In this document: one piece after another, positions 6,801 to 13,347 of the stretch | Layout of the letters: every line of letters starts with the position of its first letter | Numbering within the stretch: position 1 is the stretch's first letter | Origin: UBA1858 sp964636225 | GTDB taxonomy: Bacteria; Pseudomonadota; Gammaproteobacteria; UBA4575 | NCBI GenBank assembly: GCA_964636225.1 | Contig: CAZWQM010000028.1 | Location: forward strand, 1-15,525 | Length of the DNA: 15,525 nt | Direction: 5' to 3' | Translations under genes and position numbers: made by a program | The notes under the pieces: model-generated | What the model saw: only the letters and a program-made list of their open reading frames with translations | The model's database searches: none | What the model was told of the DNA's origin: nothing

Positions 6801-7978
6801 AGTTACGTATTCACGAAGAAGATATCTTCAATCGTGTTGAGCGTCTGATCACGAATAAAGTTGCGGAAGGTGGACCGGATGGATTGAAGTCGGGCGAGAA
6901 AGTCACTGCGGGATATCTGCAAGGTTTGTCGCGAGATCGCTGGTTTGAAATTCGTATGCGTGATGAAAGTGTCAATCAGAGTCTGGAGCAACTTTCCCAA
7001 AGTATTGCGAATCAGCGTGAGCTGGCAGAAGAACGTCTGGTAGAACAGCGTGAAAAAATCACTGCGGGTGATGATCTGGCACCAGGTGTGCTCAAGATGG
7101 TTAAAGTCTACCTGGCGGTTAAACGTCGCATGCAACCCGGAGACAAGATGGCGGGTCGTCATGGAAACAAAGGTGTTGTCTCAATGATTGTTCCGGTCGA
7201 GGACATGCCACACAAGCCGGATGGCACGCCGGTCGATATTGTTCTCAACCCACTGGGTGTTCCGTCACGTATGAACGTCGGACAGGTGCTTGAGGTTCAT
7301 CTGGGTATGGCGGCCAGAGGTCTGGGGCTGAAAATTCAAGGCATGCTGGATAACAATGGCCAACCTGCCGAATTACGCAGCTTCCTGGATCAAATTTATA
7401 ACCAGGACAAAGGCACTAAAGTGGATCTTGATCAGTTCAGTGATGACGAAATCATGACCTTATCGAAAAACCTTCAGGGTGGTGTACCAATGGCGACGCC
7501 CGTATTTGATGGTGCCGAAGAGCATGAAATTAAACGTATGCTCAAACTGGCGGATCTGCCTGAAGATGGTCAAACAGTGCTTATCAATGGTCGTACCGGT
7601 GAACAGTTTGAACGTCGTGTGACGGTTGGTTACATGCATATTCTGAAACTGAATCATCTCGTGGATGACAAGATGCATGCGCGTTCAACCGGACCATACA
7701 GTCTGGTAACCCAGCAGCCATTGGGTGGTAAAGCGCAATTTGGTGGTCAGCGTTTCGGAGAAATGGAAGTCTGGGCACTGGAAGCTTATGGCGCGGCCTA
7801 CACACTGCAGGAAATGCTTACTGTGAAGTCGGATGATGTGGCTGGACGTAACAAAATGTACAAGAACATCGTTGATAACGATCAGCAAATGGAAGCAGGC
7901 ATGCCGGAATCATTTAACGTTCTGATGAAAGAAATACGTTCGCTCGGTATCAATATTGAGCTGGAGCAAAGTGACTAG
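3896..7978 (+). CDS. rpoB: DNA-directed RNA polymerase subunit beta
   Basis: This encodes the complete 1360-residue beta subunit (E. coli 1342), one jaw of core RNA polymerase. The start ATG at 3896 follows GAGGAGG at 3885-3891 and gives the family N-terminus (YSFTEKKRVRKDFGKRPQ). The rifampicin pocket (G513 to L539, GSSQLSQFMDQNNPLSE...) has Q519, D522, H532 and S537 at the positions of E. coli Q513, D516, H526 and S531, all wild type. The motif NGYNFEDS holds E819/D820 (E. coli E813/D814). K1084 and K1092 in the KMAGRHGNKG motif match the active-site lysines K1065/K1073. The extra length of 13 residues between D820 and K1084 falls where E. coli carries its beta insertion (residues 938-1042). 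rpoC follows after 77 bp, as usual. Confidence 0.99.
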   Translation: MQYSFTEKKRVRKDFGKRPQILEVPYMLQIQLASYRQFLQVDASADNRADTGLHGAFNTVFPIESYSGNVILEYVSYRLGKPVFDVKECQLRGLTYAAPLRVTVRLVIYDKDAPASQKKVKDIKEQEVYMGELPLMTDTGTFVINGTERVIVSQLHRSPGVFFDHDKGKTHSSGKLLYSARIIPYRGSWLDMEFDPKDCLFVRIDRRRKLAATILLRALGYDTQEILSMFFDTHNIKVTKKGFELALTPEHLRGEIAAFDIEIKGEVLVEAGRRITMRHVRKLEEANLKTLIVPQEYFIGKVIAHDIVDEETGELIFYANEELSEENIHKLEESGIKEFEILYTNEIDRGPYISQTLAIDSTTTELEAQVEIYRMMRPGEPPTKEAAQSLFNNLFFSADRYDLSPVGRMKFNRRLGREETTGEGTLSKEDILDVMRVLIDIRNGNGMVDDIDHLGNRRVRCVGEMAENVFRVGLVRVERAVKERLTLAESEGLMPQEMINAKPVAAAIKEFFGSSQLSQFMDQNNPLSEVTHKRRISALGPGGLTRERAGFEVRDVHPTHYGRVCPIETPEGPNIGLINSLAIYARTNDYGFLETPYRKVTNGKATGDIEYLSAIEESQYVIAQANARLDEKGNLLDELVSCRHLNEFALSTPDKVEYMDVSPKQIVSVASSLIPFLEHDDANRALMGSNMQRQAVPTLRADKPLVGTGIERALAIDSGASVVAKRGGVVDTVDAARVVVRVNDDETQPGEAGVDIYSFTKYTRSNQNTCINQKPLVRPGDVIARGDVLADGPSTDMGELALGQNMLVAFMPWNGYNFEDSILISERVVEEDRFTTIHIEEMSCVARDTKLGAEEITADIPNVSESLLAKLDDSGIVYVGAEVKPGDILVGKVTPKGETQLTPEEKLLRAIFGEKASDVKDTSLRVPSGMEGTVIDVRVFTRDGVDKDRRALQIEEMEIEQVKKDMRDQLRIHEEDIFNRVERLITNKVAEGGPDGLKSGEKVTAGYLQGLSRDRWFEIRMRDESVNQSLEQLSQSIANQRELAEERLVEQREKITAGDDLAPGVLKMVKVYLAVKRRMQPGDKMAGRHGNKGVVSMIVPVEDMPHKPDGTPVDIVLNPLGVPSRMNVGQVLEVHLGMAARGLGLKIQGMLDNNGQPAELRSFLDQIYNQDKGTKVDLDQFSDDEIMTLSKNLQGGVPMATPVFDGAEEHEIKRMLKLADLPEDGQTVLINGRTGEQFERRVTVGYMHILKLNHLVDDKMHARSTGPYSLVTQQPLGGKAQFGGQRFGEMEVWALEAYGAAYTLQEMLTVKSDDVAGRNKMYKNIVDNDQQMEAGMPESFNVLMKEIRSLGINIELEQSD

Positions 7979-8055
7979 AGCGCCATTAAACAATATTTCT
8001 AGAGAACGGATTTGCGATTTAAATTAAACCTTTCGTAGACCCAGCAGGAGACACG

Positions 8056-11000
8056 ATGAAAGACTTACTAAACTTATTAAAGCAACAAGGGCAGTCAGAA
8101 GATTTTGATTCCATCAAAATAGGACTTGCTTCACCTGACATGATTCGGTCATGGTCATTTGGCGAAGTTAAAAAGCCAGAGACCATAAATTACCGAACAT
8201 TCAAGCCGGAGCGAGATGGACTTTTCTGTGCCAAGATCTTTGGTCCAACCAAAGACTATGAATGCCTGTGCGGAAAATATAAACGCTTAAAGCATCGTGG
8301 AGTTGTTTGCGAAAAGTGTGGTGTAGAAGTCACCCAGACCAAAGTTCGTCGCGAACGCATGGGTCACATAGAGCTGGCCTGTCCCGTGGCTCATATCTGG
8401 TTCCTGAAGTCTTTACCCTCTCGTATTGGTCTGCTGCTGGATATGACACTGCGTGAAATTGAACGCATTCTGTATTTCGAAGCGTTTGTCGTGATTGATC
8501 CGGGTATGACAACACTGGAAACCAAACAATTGCTTTCGGAAGAAGCCTACCTTGATGCGATAGAACAGCATGGTGATGAATTCCATGCCGCAATGGGCGC
8601 GGAAGCCATTTATGAATTAATGCTTCAAATTGATCTTAAGTCACAAAAAGTTGAACTGCGCGAAGAAATCGAAAATACCCGTTCCGAAGCAAAACTGAAG
8701 CGTTTCTCCAAACGTCTGAAGCTGGTTGAATATCTGCTGGAGTCTGGCAATAAGCCGGAGTGGATGATTCTGCTGGTACTGCCGGTACTGCCACCTGATC
8801 TACGTCCGCTGGTCCCTCTTGATGGCGGCCGTTTTGCTACCTCGGATCTGAATGATTTATATCGACGTGTGATCAATCGAAACAATCGTCTAAAGCGACT
8901 GCTTGAATTGAATGCGCCTGACATTATTGTGCGTAATGAAAAGCGTATGTTGCAGGAATCTGTAGATGCATTGCTTGATAATGGACGTCGTGGTCGCGCG
9001 ATCACAGGCACTAATAAACGCCCACTGAAATCGCTTGCCGATATGATCAAAGGCAAGCAGGGTCGTTTCCGTCAGAATCTGCTGGGTAAGCGGGTGGACT
9101 ACTCGGGCCGTTCAGTGATTGTGTGTGGTCCTACTTTAAGACTGCACCAGTGTGGACTGCCAAAGAAAATGGCGTTGGAATTATTTAAGCCATTTGTGTT
9201 TAGTAAATTAATGCTACGTGGTATTGCCCCTACTATTAAAGCCTGTAAGAAAATTGTTGAGCGTGAAGGCGCGGAAGTCTGGGATATTCTCGAAGAAGTT
9301 ATTCGCGAGCATCCGGTTATGCTTAACCGTGCGCCTACGCTGCACCGTCTGGGTATTCAGTGCTTTGAGCCACAGCTTATCGAAGGTAAAGCAATTCAGT
9401 TACATCCGTTAGTGTGTGCTGCATTTAACGCGGATTTTGACGGTGACCAAATGGCAGTACACGTACCTCTGTCGATTGAGGCACAGTTGGAAGGCCGCGC
9501 ATTAATGATGTCGACCAACAACATACTTTCTCCAGCTAATGGCGAGCCTATTATCGTACCTTCACAGGATATTGTACTGGGTCTGTATTATATGACGCGT
9601 GAGAAAATCAACGTTCAGGGTGAAGGCATGATCTTCTCTGACGTGGATGAAGTGCATCGAGCATTTGAAACCGGCGCAGCTGATCTGCATGCAAAAATCA
9701 AAATCCGCATGACAGAAACCATCACTGCAGAAGATGGTGATGAATCAGAACAAACGGTTATCAAGGATTCTACTGTAGGTCGTGCATTACTGCTGGACAT
9801 ACTGCCCAAAGGGTTGGCATTTGAGCTAATTAACCAGGATCTTAACAAGCGTGCAATCTCTCGCTTGATTAATGCCTGTTATCGCGAAGTGGGTCTGAAA
9901 GAAACGGTTATTTTTGCTGACCAGTTGATGTATACCGGCTTTAAGTATGCCACGCTTTCAGGCGTGTCTTTCTGTGCAGATGATATGGTTATCCCCAGTG
10001 ACAAAGTTGACATTCTGAGTGCAGCCGAGCAGGAAGTTAAAGATATTGAGCAGCAATATGCATCAGGTCTCGTGACTAAAGGTGAGCGTTACAACAAAGT
10101 TGTTGATATCTGGTCACACACTAACGAAAAAGTCGCTAAGGCAATGATGGATAAGCTGGGTAAAGAGCAAGTCCAGGACGCCGAAGGCAACACTGTTTCT
10201 CAACCTTCATTTAACTCCATTTTCATGATGGCTGATTCTGGTGCGCGGGGTTCCGCGGCACAGATCAGGCAATTAGCAGGTATGCGTGGTTTGATGGCCA
10301 AGCCGGACGGTTCCATTATTGAAACGCCGATTACTGCAAACTTCCGTGAAGGTTTGAACGTACTTCAGTACTTTATTTCTACTCACGGTGCACGTAAGGG
10401 TCTGGCGGATACCGCACTTAAAACCGCTAACTCGGGTTACCTAACTCGACGTCTGGTGGATGTGGCGCAGGATCTCGTGATTACTGAACATGACTGTGGC
10501 ACTGAAGAAGGCATCGTCATGAATCCTATTATTGAAGGCGGCGATGTGGTTGAGCCTTTGAGTGAACGAGTATTGGGCCGTGTTGTGGCCAGAGACGTAC
10601 TGGATGCGGCGGGCAAGAAGACGGTCATTCCTCAAGGCACCTTGTTGGATGAAAAATGGGTAACACAATTTGAAGAATTGGGCGTGGATGAAATTCTTGT
10701 GCGTACACCAATTACCTGTGCAACACGCTATGGAGTATGTTCATCCTGTTACGGTCGTGATCTGGCGCGTGGACACCTGATTAACCAAGGTGAAGCCGTG
10801 GGTGTAATGGCAGCCCAGTCCATTGGTGAGCCGGGCACACAGTTGACCATGCGTACTTTCCATATCGGGGGTGCTGCAAGTCGTGCAGCTTCTACCAACA
10901 GCATTGCGCCAAAAGCACCGGGAACTGTGCGTTTCCATAATATCAAGCTGGTTAAACATCATGATGGGCATAATGTTGCTGCATCACGCTCCGGTGAAAT

Positions 11001-12297
11001 AGGTCTGATTGATGAACATGGACGTGAGCGTGAACGTTACAAAGTGCCGTATGGTGCTTCCATTTCTGCCAATGAAGGAGAAGCTGTGGAAGCTGGTCAG
11101 GTTATCGCAACCTGGGATCCGCACACCCATCCAATTATTGCCGAAGTAGCGGGTCGCGTGAAACTCGTCGACTTCTCTGATGGCGTGACCGTCAATAAGC
11201 GCGTAGATGAAGTGACCGGATTAAGTTCAACTGTGGTCGCAGATCCCAAGAGTCGTCCAGCTGCAGGCAAGGACTTGCGACCTATGGTGAAACTGGTGAA
11301 TGAAAAGGGTGATGAACTAACCCTGCCTGATTCAAGTTTCCCTGCACAATATGTGCTTCCGCCGGAGGCCATTGTAAGTCTGGAGGAAGGTGCGCAAGTG
11401 GGTGTGGGTGACATTATCGCCCGTATTCCGCAAGAATCTTCAAAGACACGTGATATCACGGGTGGTCTGCCACGTGTGGCCGACTTGTTTGAAGCTCGTA
11501 AGCCTAAAGAACCGGCGGTAATGGCGCAGGAGTCAGGTATTGTCAGTTTTGGCAAGGAAACCAAAGGCAAACAGCGACTGGTGATCACTATGGAAAATGG
11601 TGAGACCATAGAAGAGCTGATTCCAAAATGGCGGCACGTAGATGTTTTTGAAGGCGAGCATGTTGACAAAGGTGAAGTGGTTGTCGAAGGAGAGCGCAGT
11701 CCGCACGATATTCTGAAATTGCTGGGTGTCAGTGCATTGGCTGAGTATCTAGTACAGGAAATTCAGGACGTATATCGTCTGCAGGGTGTGAAAATCAATG
11801 ATAAACACATCGAAGTCATTATTCGCCAGATGTTGCGTAAGGTCGAAATTACCGATAATGGCGATACTAATTTGCTGCGTGGAGAACAGGTCGAGCGTGC
11901 ACGTCTGTATGAAGTGAATGAAAACATGGTAGCCAGAAATAAGGAATCTGCAAAATATGAAAATATATTGCTCGGAATCACCAAGGCTTCACTGGTGACA
12001 GAATCCTTCATTTCTGCCGCATCTTTCCAGGAAACAACGCGAGTATTGACGGAATCTGCGGTACGTGGTTCAAACGATTATCTGCGCGGACTGAAAGAAA
12101 ATGTCATCGTAGGACGTCTGGTTCCTGCTGGAACCGGATTGACCTATCACCAGGAACGAAGGAAAACCCGTCAGGAATTGAACATGGGAATGCCGGAAAT
12201 GCCTGATATGCCTGAAACTCAGGTAGATGCGGCGATTGTCGCCGGAACGGCCGAGTCTGAGCCTATGGATATGGATGATAATCCATTAGAAACCTAG
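8056..12297 (+). CDS. rpoC: DNA-directed RNA polymerase subunit beta'
   Basis: This encodes a complete 1413-residue beta' (E. coli 1407), the catalytic subunit. Residue numbers equal those of E. coli through at least 898. Zinc site 1 is C70, C72, C85 and C88. The catalytic loop NADFDGDQM places the magnesium-binding aspartates at D460, D462 and D464. Zinc site 2 is C814, C888, C895 and C898. R362, in the region bound by ppGpp, is present. The region after the trigger loop includes the gammaproteobacterial insertion (from about residue 940) with SYKVPYGA-like and WDPHTHPII motifs. The C-terminus is a methionine/proline/acid-rich tail containing MPEMPDMPE. The start ATG at 8056 has AGGAG at 8046-8050. 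Additional cysteines at 109, 357, 397 and 436 are discussed in the findings. The gene ends just before a promoter-terminator region. Confidence 0.99.
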   Translation: MKDLLNLLKQQGQSEDFDSIKIGLASPDMIRSWSFGEVKKPETINYRTFKPERDGLFCAKIFGPTKDYECLCGKYKRLKHRGVVCEKCGVEVTQTKVRRERMGHIELACPVAHIWFLKSLPSRIGLLLDMTLREIERILYFEAFVVIDPGMTTLETKQLLSEEAYLDAIEQHGDEFHAAMGAEAIYELMLQIDLKSQKVELREEIENTRSEAKLKRFSKRLKLVEYLLESGNKPEWMILLVLPVLPPDLRPLVPLDGGRFATSDLNDLYRRVINRNNRLKRLLELNAPDIIVRNEKRMLQESVDALLDNGRRGRAITGTNKRPLKSLADMIKGKQGRFRQNLLGKRVDYSGRSVIVCGPTLRLHQCGLPKKMALELFKPFVFSKLMLRGIAPTIKACKKIVEREGAEVWDILEEVIREHPVMLNRAPTLHRLGIQCFEPQLIEGKAIQLHPLVCAAFNADFDGDQMAVHVPLSIEAQLEGRALMMSTNNILSPANGEPIIVPSQDIVLGLYYMTREKINVQGEGMIFSDVDEVHRAFETGAADLHAKIKIRMTETITAEDGDESEQTVIKDSTVGRALLLDILPKGLAFELINQDLNKRAISRLINACYREVGLKETVIFADQLMYTGFKYATLSGVSFCADDMVIPSDKVDILSAAEQEVKDIEQQYASGLVTKGERYNKVVDIWSHTNEKVAKAMMDKLGKEQVQDAEGNTVSQPSFNSIFMMADSGARGSAAQIRQLAGMRGLMAKPDGSIIETPITANFREGLNVLQYFISTHGARKGLADTALKTANSGYLTRRLVDVAQDLVITEHDCGTEEGIVMNPIIEGGDVVEPLSERVLGRVVARDVLDAAGKKTVIPQGTLLDEKWVTQFEELGVDEILVRTPITCATRYGVCSSCYGRDLARGHLINQGEAVGVMAAQSIGEPGTQLTMRTFHIGGAASRAASTNSIAPKAPGTVRFHNIKLVKHHDGHNVAASRSGEIGLIDEHGRERERYKVPYGASISANEGEAVEAGQVIATWDPHTHPIIAEVAGRVKLVDFSDGVTVNKRVDEVTGLSSTVVADPKSRPAAGKDLRPMVKLVNEKGDELTLPDSSFPAQYVLPPEAIVSLEEGAQVGVGDIIARIPQESSKTRDITGGLPRVADLFEARKPKEPAVMAQESGIVSFGKETKGKQRLVITMENGETIEELIPKWRHVDVFEGEHVDKGEVVVEGERSPHDILKLLGVSALAEYLVQEIQDVYRLQGVKINDKHIEVIIRQMLRKVEITDNGDTNLLRGEQVERARLYEVNENMVARNKESAKYENILLGITKASLVTESFISAASFQETTRVLTESAVRGSNDYLRGLKENVIVGRLVPAGTGLTYHQERRKTRQELNMGMPEMPDMPETQVDAAIVAGTAESEPMDMDDNPLET

Positions 12298-12301
12298 TGC
12301 A

Positions 12302-12336
12302 GTTGGGCTGTTCTTCTTGACAGGGTGCAGCCCGAC
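12302..12336 (+). other. 9-bp hairpin just after the rpoC stop, overlapping the str promoter
   Basis: GTTGGGCTG (12302-12310) pairs with CAGCCCGAC (12328-12336) with one G-U pair and a 17-base loop. It begins four bases after the rpoC stop codon. No T run follows, so it is not a terminator by itself, but it may protect the rpoC message 3' end. The -35 element of the str promoter lies in its loop. Confidence 0.45.
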
Positions 12337-12346
12337 TCCGTAGAAT
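12317..12346 (+). promoter_or_regulatory. Sigma70-type promoter of the str operon (rpsL-rpsG-fusA-tuf)
   Basis: A consensus -35 TTGACA (12317-12322) is separated by 18 bp from the -10 TAGAAT (12341-12346, five of six consensus bases). Transcription would start near A12353. The bases after the -10 (CTCGCCACCC) form a C-rich discriminator, the type associated with stringent (ppGpp/DksA) repression of ribosomal promoters. The predicted start lies about five bases before the terminator stem at 12358, an unusual order described in the findings. Confidence 0.72.
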
Positions 12347-12357
12347 CTCGCCACCCT

Positions 12358-12396
12358 ACGACAGGCCGAGCCAAAAACCGGCCTGTCGTTTATTTT
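12358..12396 (+). terminator. Intrinsic terminator after rpoC, within the rpsL leader
   Basis: ACGACAGGCCG (12358-12368) pairs perfectly with CGGCCTGTCGT (12379-12389) around a 10-base loop, followed by a T-rich tail TTTATTTT (12389-12396). This is a strong Rho-independent terminator for the rpoBC transcript. It lies downstream of the predicted str promoter and 20 bp before the rpsL start, so str transcripts from that promoter would also contain it. Confidence 0.85.
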
Positions 12397-12416
12397 ATGC
12401 CGGAGAAAAATTAATA

Positions 12417-12791
12417 ATGGCAACTATTAATCAGCTTGTACGCAAGCCGAGACAAAGAAAAGTTGAAAAAAGTAATGTACCTGCGCTGGCTGCATGTCCT
12501 CAAAGACGCGGTGTATGTACGCGTGTTTATACCACGACGCCAAAGAAGCCGAATTCGGCATTGCGTAAAGTGGCACGTGTGCGCCTGACTAATGGGTTTG
12601 AAGTCTCTTCATATATCGGTGGTGAAGGACATAACCTGCAAGAGCACTCGGTTGTATTAATCCGTGGAGGTCGTGTTAAGGATCTGCCAGGTGTGCGTTA
12701 TCACACAGTGCGCGGAAGTCTGGATACCCAGGGGGTAGCTAACCGTAAGCAGGCGCGTTCTAAGTATGGTGCCAAGCGACCTAAGTCTTAA
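12417..12791 (+). CDS. rpsL: 30S ribosomal protein S12
   Basis: This encodes a 124-residue S12 identical in length to E. coli. S12 lies at the 30S decoding centre and sets translational accuracy. The streptomycin-determining segments are wild type: TTTPKKPNS with K43, and GGRVKDLPG with K88. D89, the residue methylthiolated by RimO in E. coli, is present. The C-terminus SKYGAKRPKS is typical. The ATG at 12417 has a modest GGAG at 12402-12405, 11 bases upstream. It is the first gene of the str operon and is followed after 59 A-rich bases by rpsG. Confidence 0.98.
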   Translation: MATINQLVRKPRQRKVEKSNVPALAACPQRRGVCTRVYTTTPKKPNSALRKVARVRLTNGFEVSSYIGGEGHNLQEHSVVLIRGGRVKDLPGVRYHTVRGSLDTQGVANRKQARSKYGAKRPKS

Positions 12792-12850
12792 TTTGACTGA
12801 ATCCATTCAAAATAAAGAAATAAAACACAAATAAAGCAAAGAAAAAAAAC

Positions 12851-13321
12851 ATGCCTAGACGTAGAGAAGTTCCAAAAAGAGAAGTCTTGCCTGATCCAAA
12901 ATATGGAAATGAGCAGCTCGCTAAATTTGTAAACATCTTAATGGTCAGCGGAAAAAAATCTGTGGCTGAAAAGATTGTGTACAAAGCACTGGATGAGATT
13001 TCCAATAAAAAAGGCACACAAGGTCTGGATGTGTTTATGGAAGCGTTGGATAAAGTCCGCCCTCCTGTTGAGGTGAAATCTCGTCGAGTCGGTGGTGCAA
13101 CATATCAAGTACCAGTTGAAGTGCGCCCAGTACGTCAGGCAGCATTGGCTATGCGCTGGATCGTTGATTCTGCCCGTAAGCGTGGTGAGAAGTCGATGGT
13201 AAATAAGTTGGCTGGTGAATTAATTGACGCCGCCGAGAGTAAAGGCTCAGCAATTAAAAAGCGCGAAGATACGCTTAGAATGGCAGAAGCGAATAAGGCA
13301 TTTTCTCACTACCGCTGGTAG
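12851..13321 (+). CDS. rpsG: 30S ribosomal protein S7
   Basis: This encodes a 156-residue S7, the primary 16S rRNA-binding protein that nucleates the 30S head and lies near the E site. It shows the conserved MPRRRE N-terminus, LAKFVNILMVSGKKS, VEVKSRRVGGATYQVPVEVRP and the C-terminal MAEANKAFSHYRW. The length matches the short (156-residue) form. The start ATG at 12851 is fixed by homology, but the upstream sequence is almost pure A (GCAAAGAAAAAAAAC) with no convincing Shine-Dalgarno. Translation may rely on coupling to rpsL or on an unstructured A-rich site. In E. coli S7 represses the str operon by binding the rpsL-rpsG spacer. The spacer here is short (59 bases) and shows no clear stem, so that control may be absent. 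Confidence 0.98.
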   Translation: MPRRREVPKREVLPDPKYGNEQLAKFVNILMVSGKKSVAEKIVYKALDEISNKKGTQGLDVFMEALDKVRPPVEVKSRRVGGATYQVPVEVRPVRQAALAMRWIVDSARKRGEKSMVNKLAGELIDAAESKGSAIKKREDTLRMAEANKAFSHYRW

Positions 13322-13347
13322 TCGATGCCTTAGAAAGAAGTACCCAA

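Noticed and set aside
11097..11669. 190-codon open frame on the minus strand inside rpoC
   Set aside because: It is antisense to conserved beta' sequence, with low-complexity serine-rich composition and no family resemblance. The same applies to the other minus-strand frames in rpoB, rpoC, rplJ and rplL.
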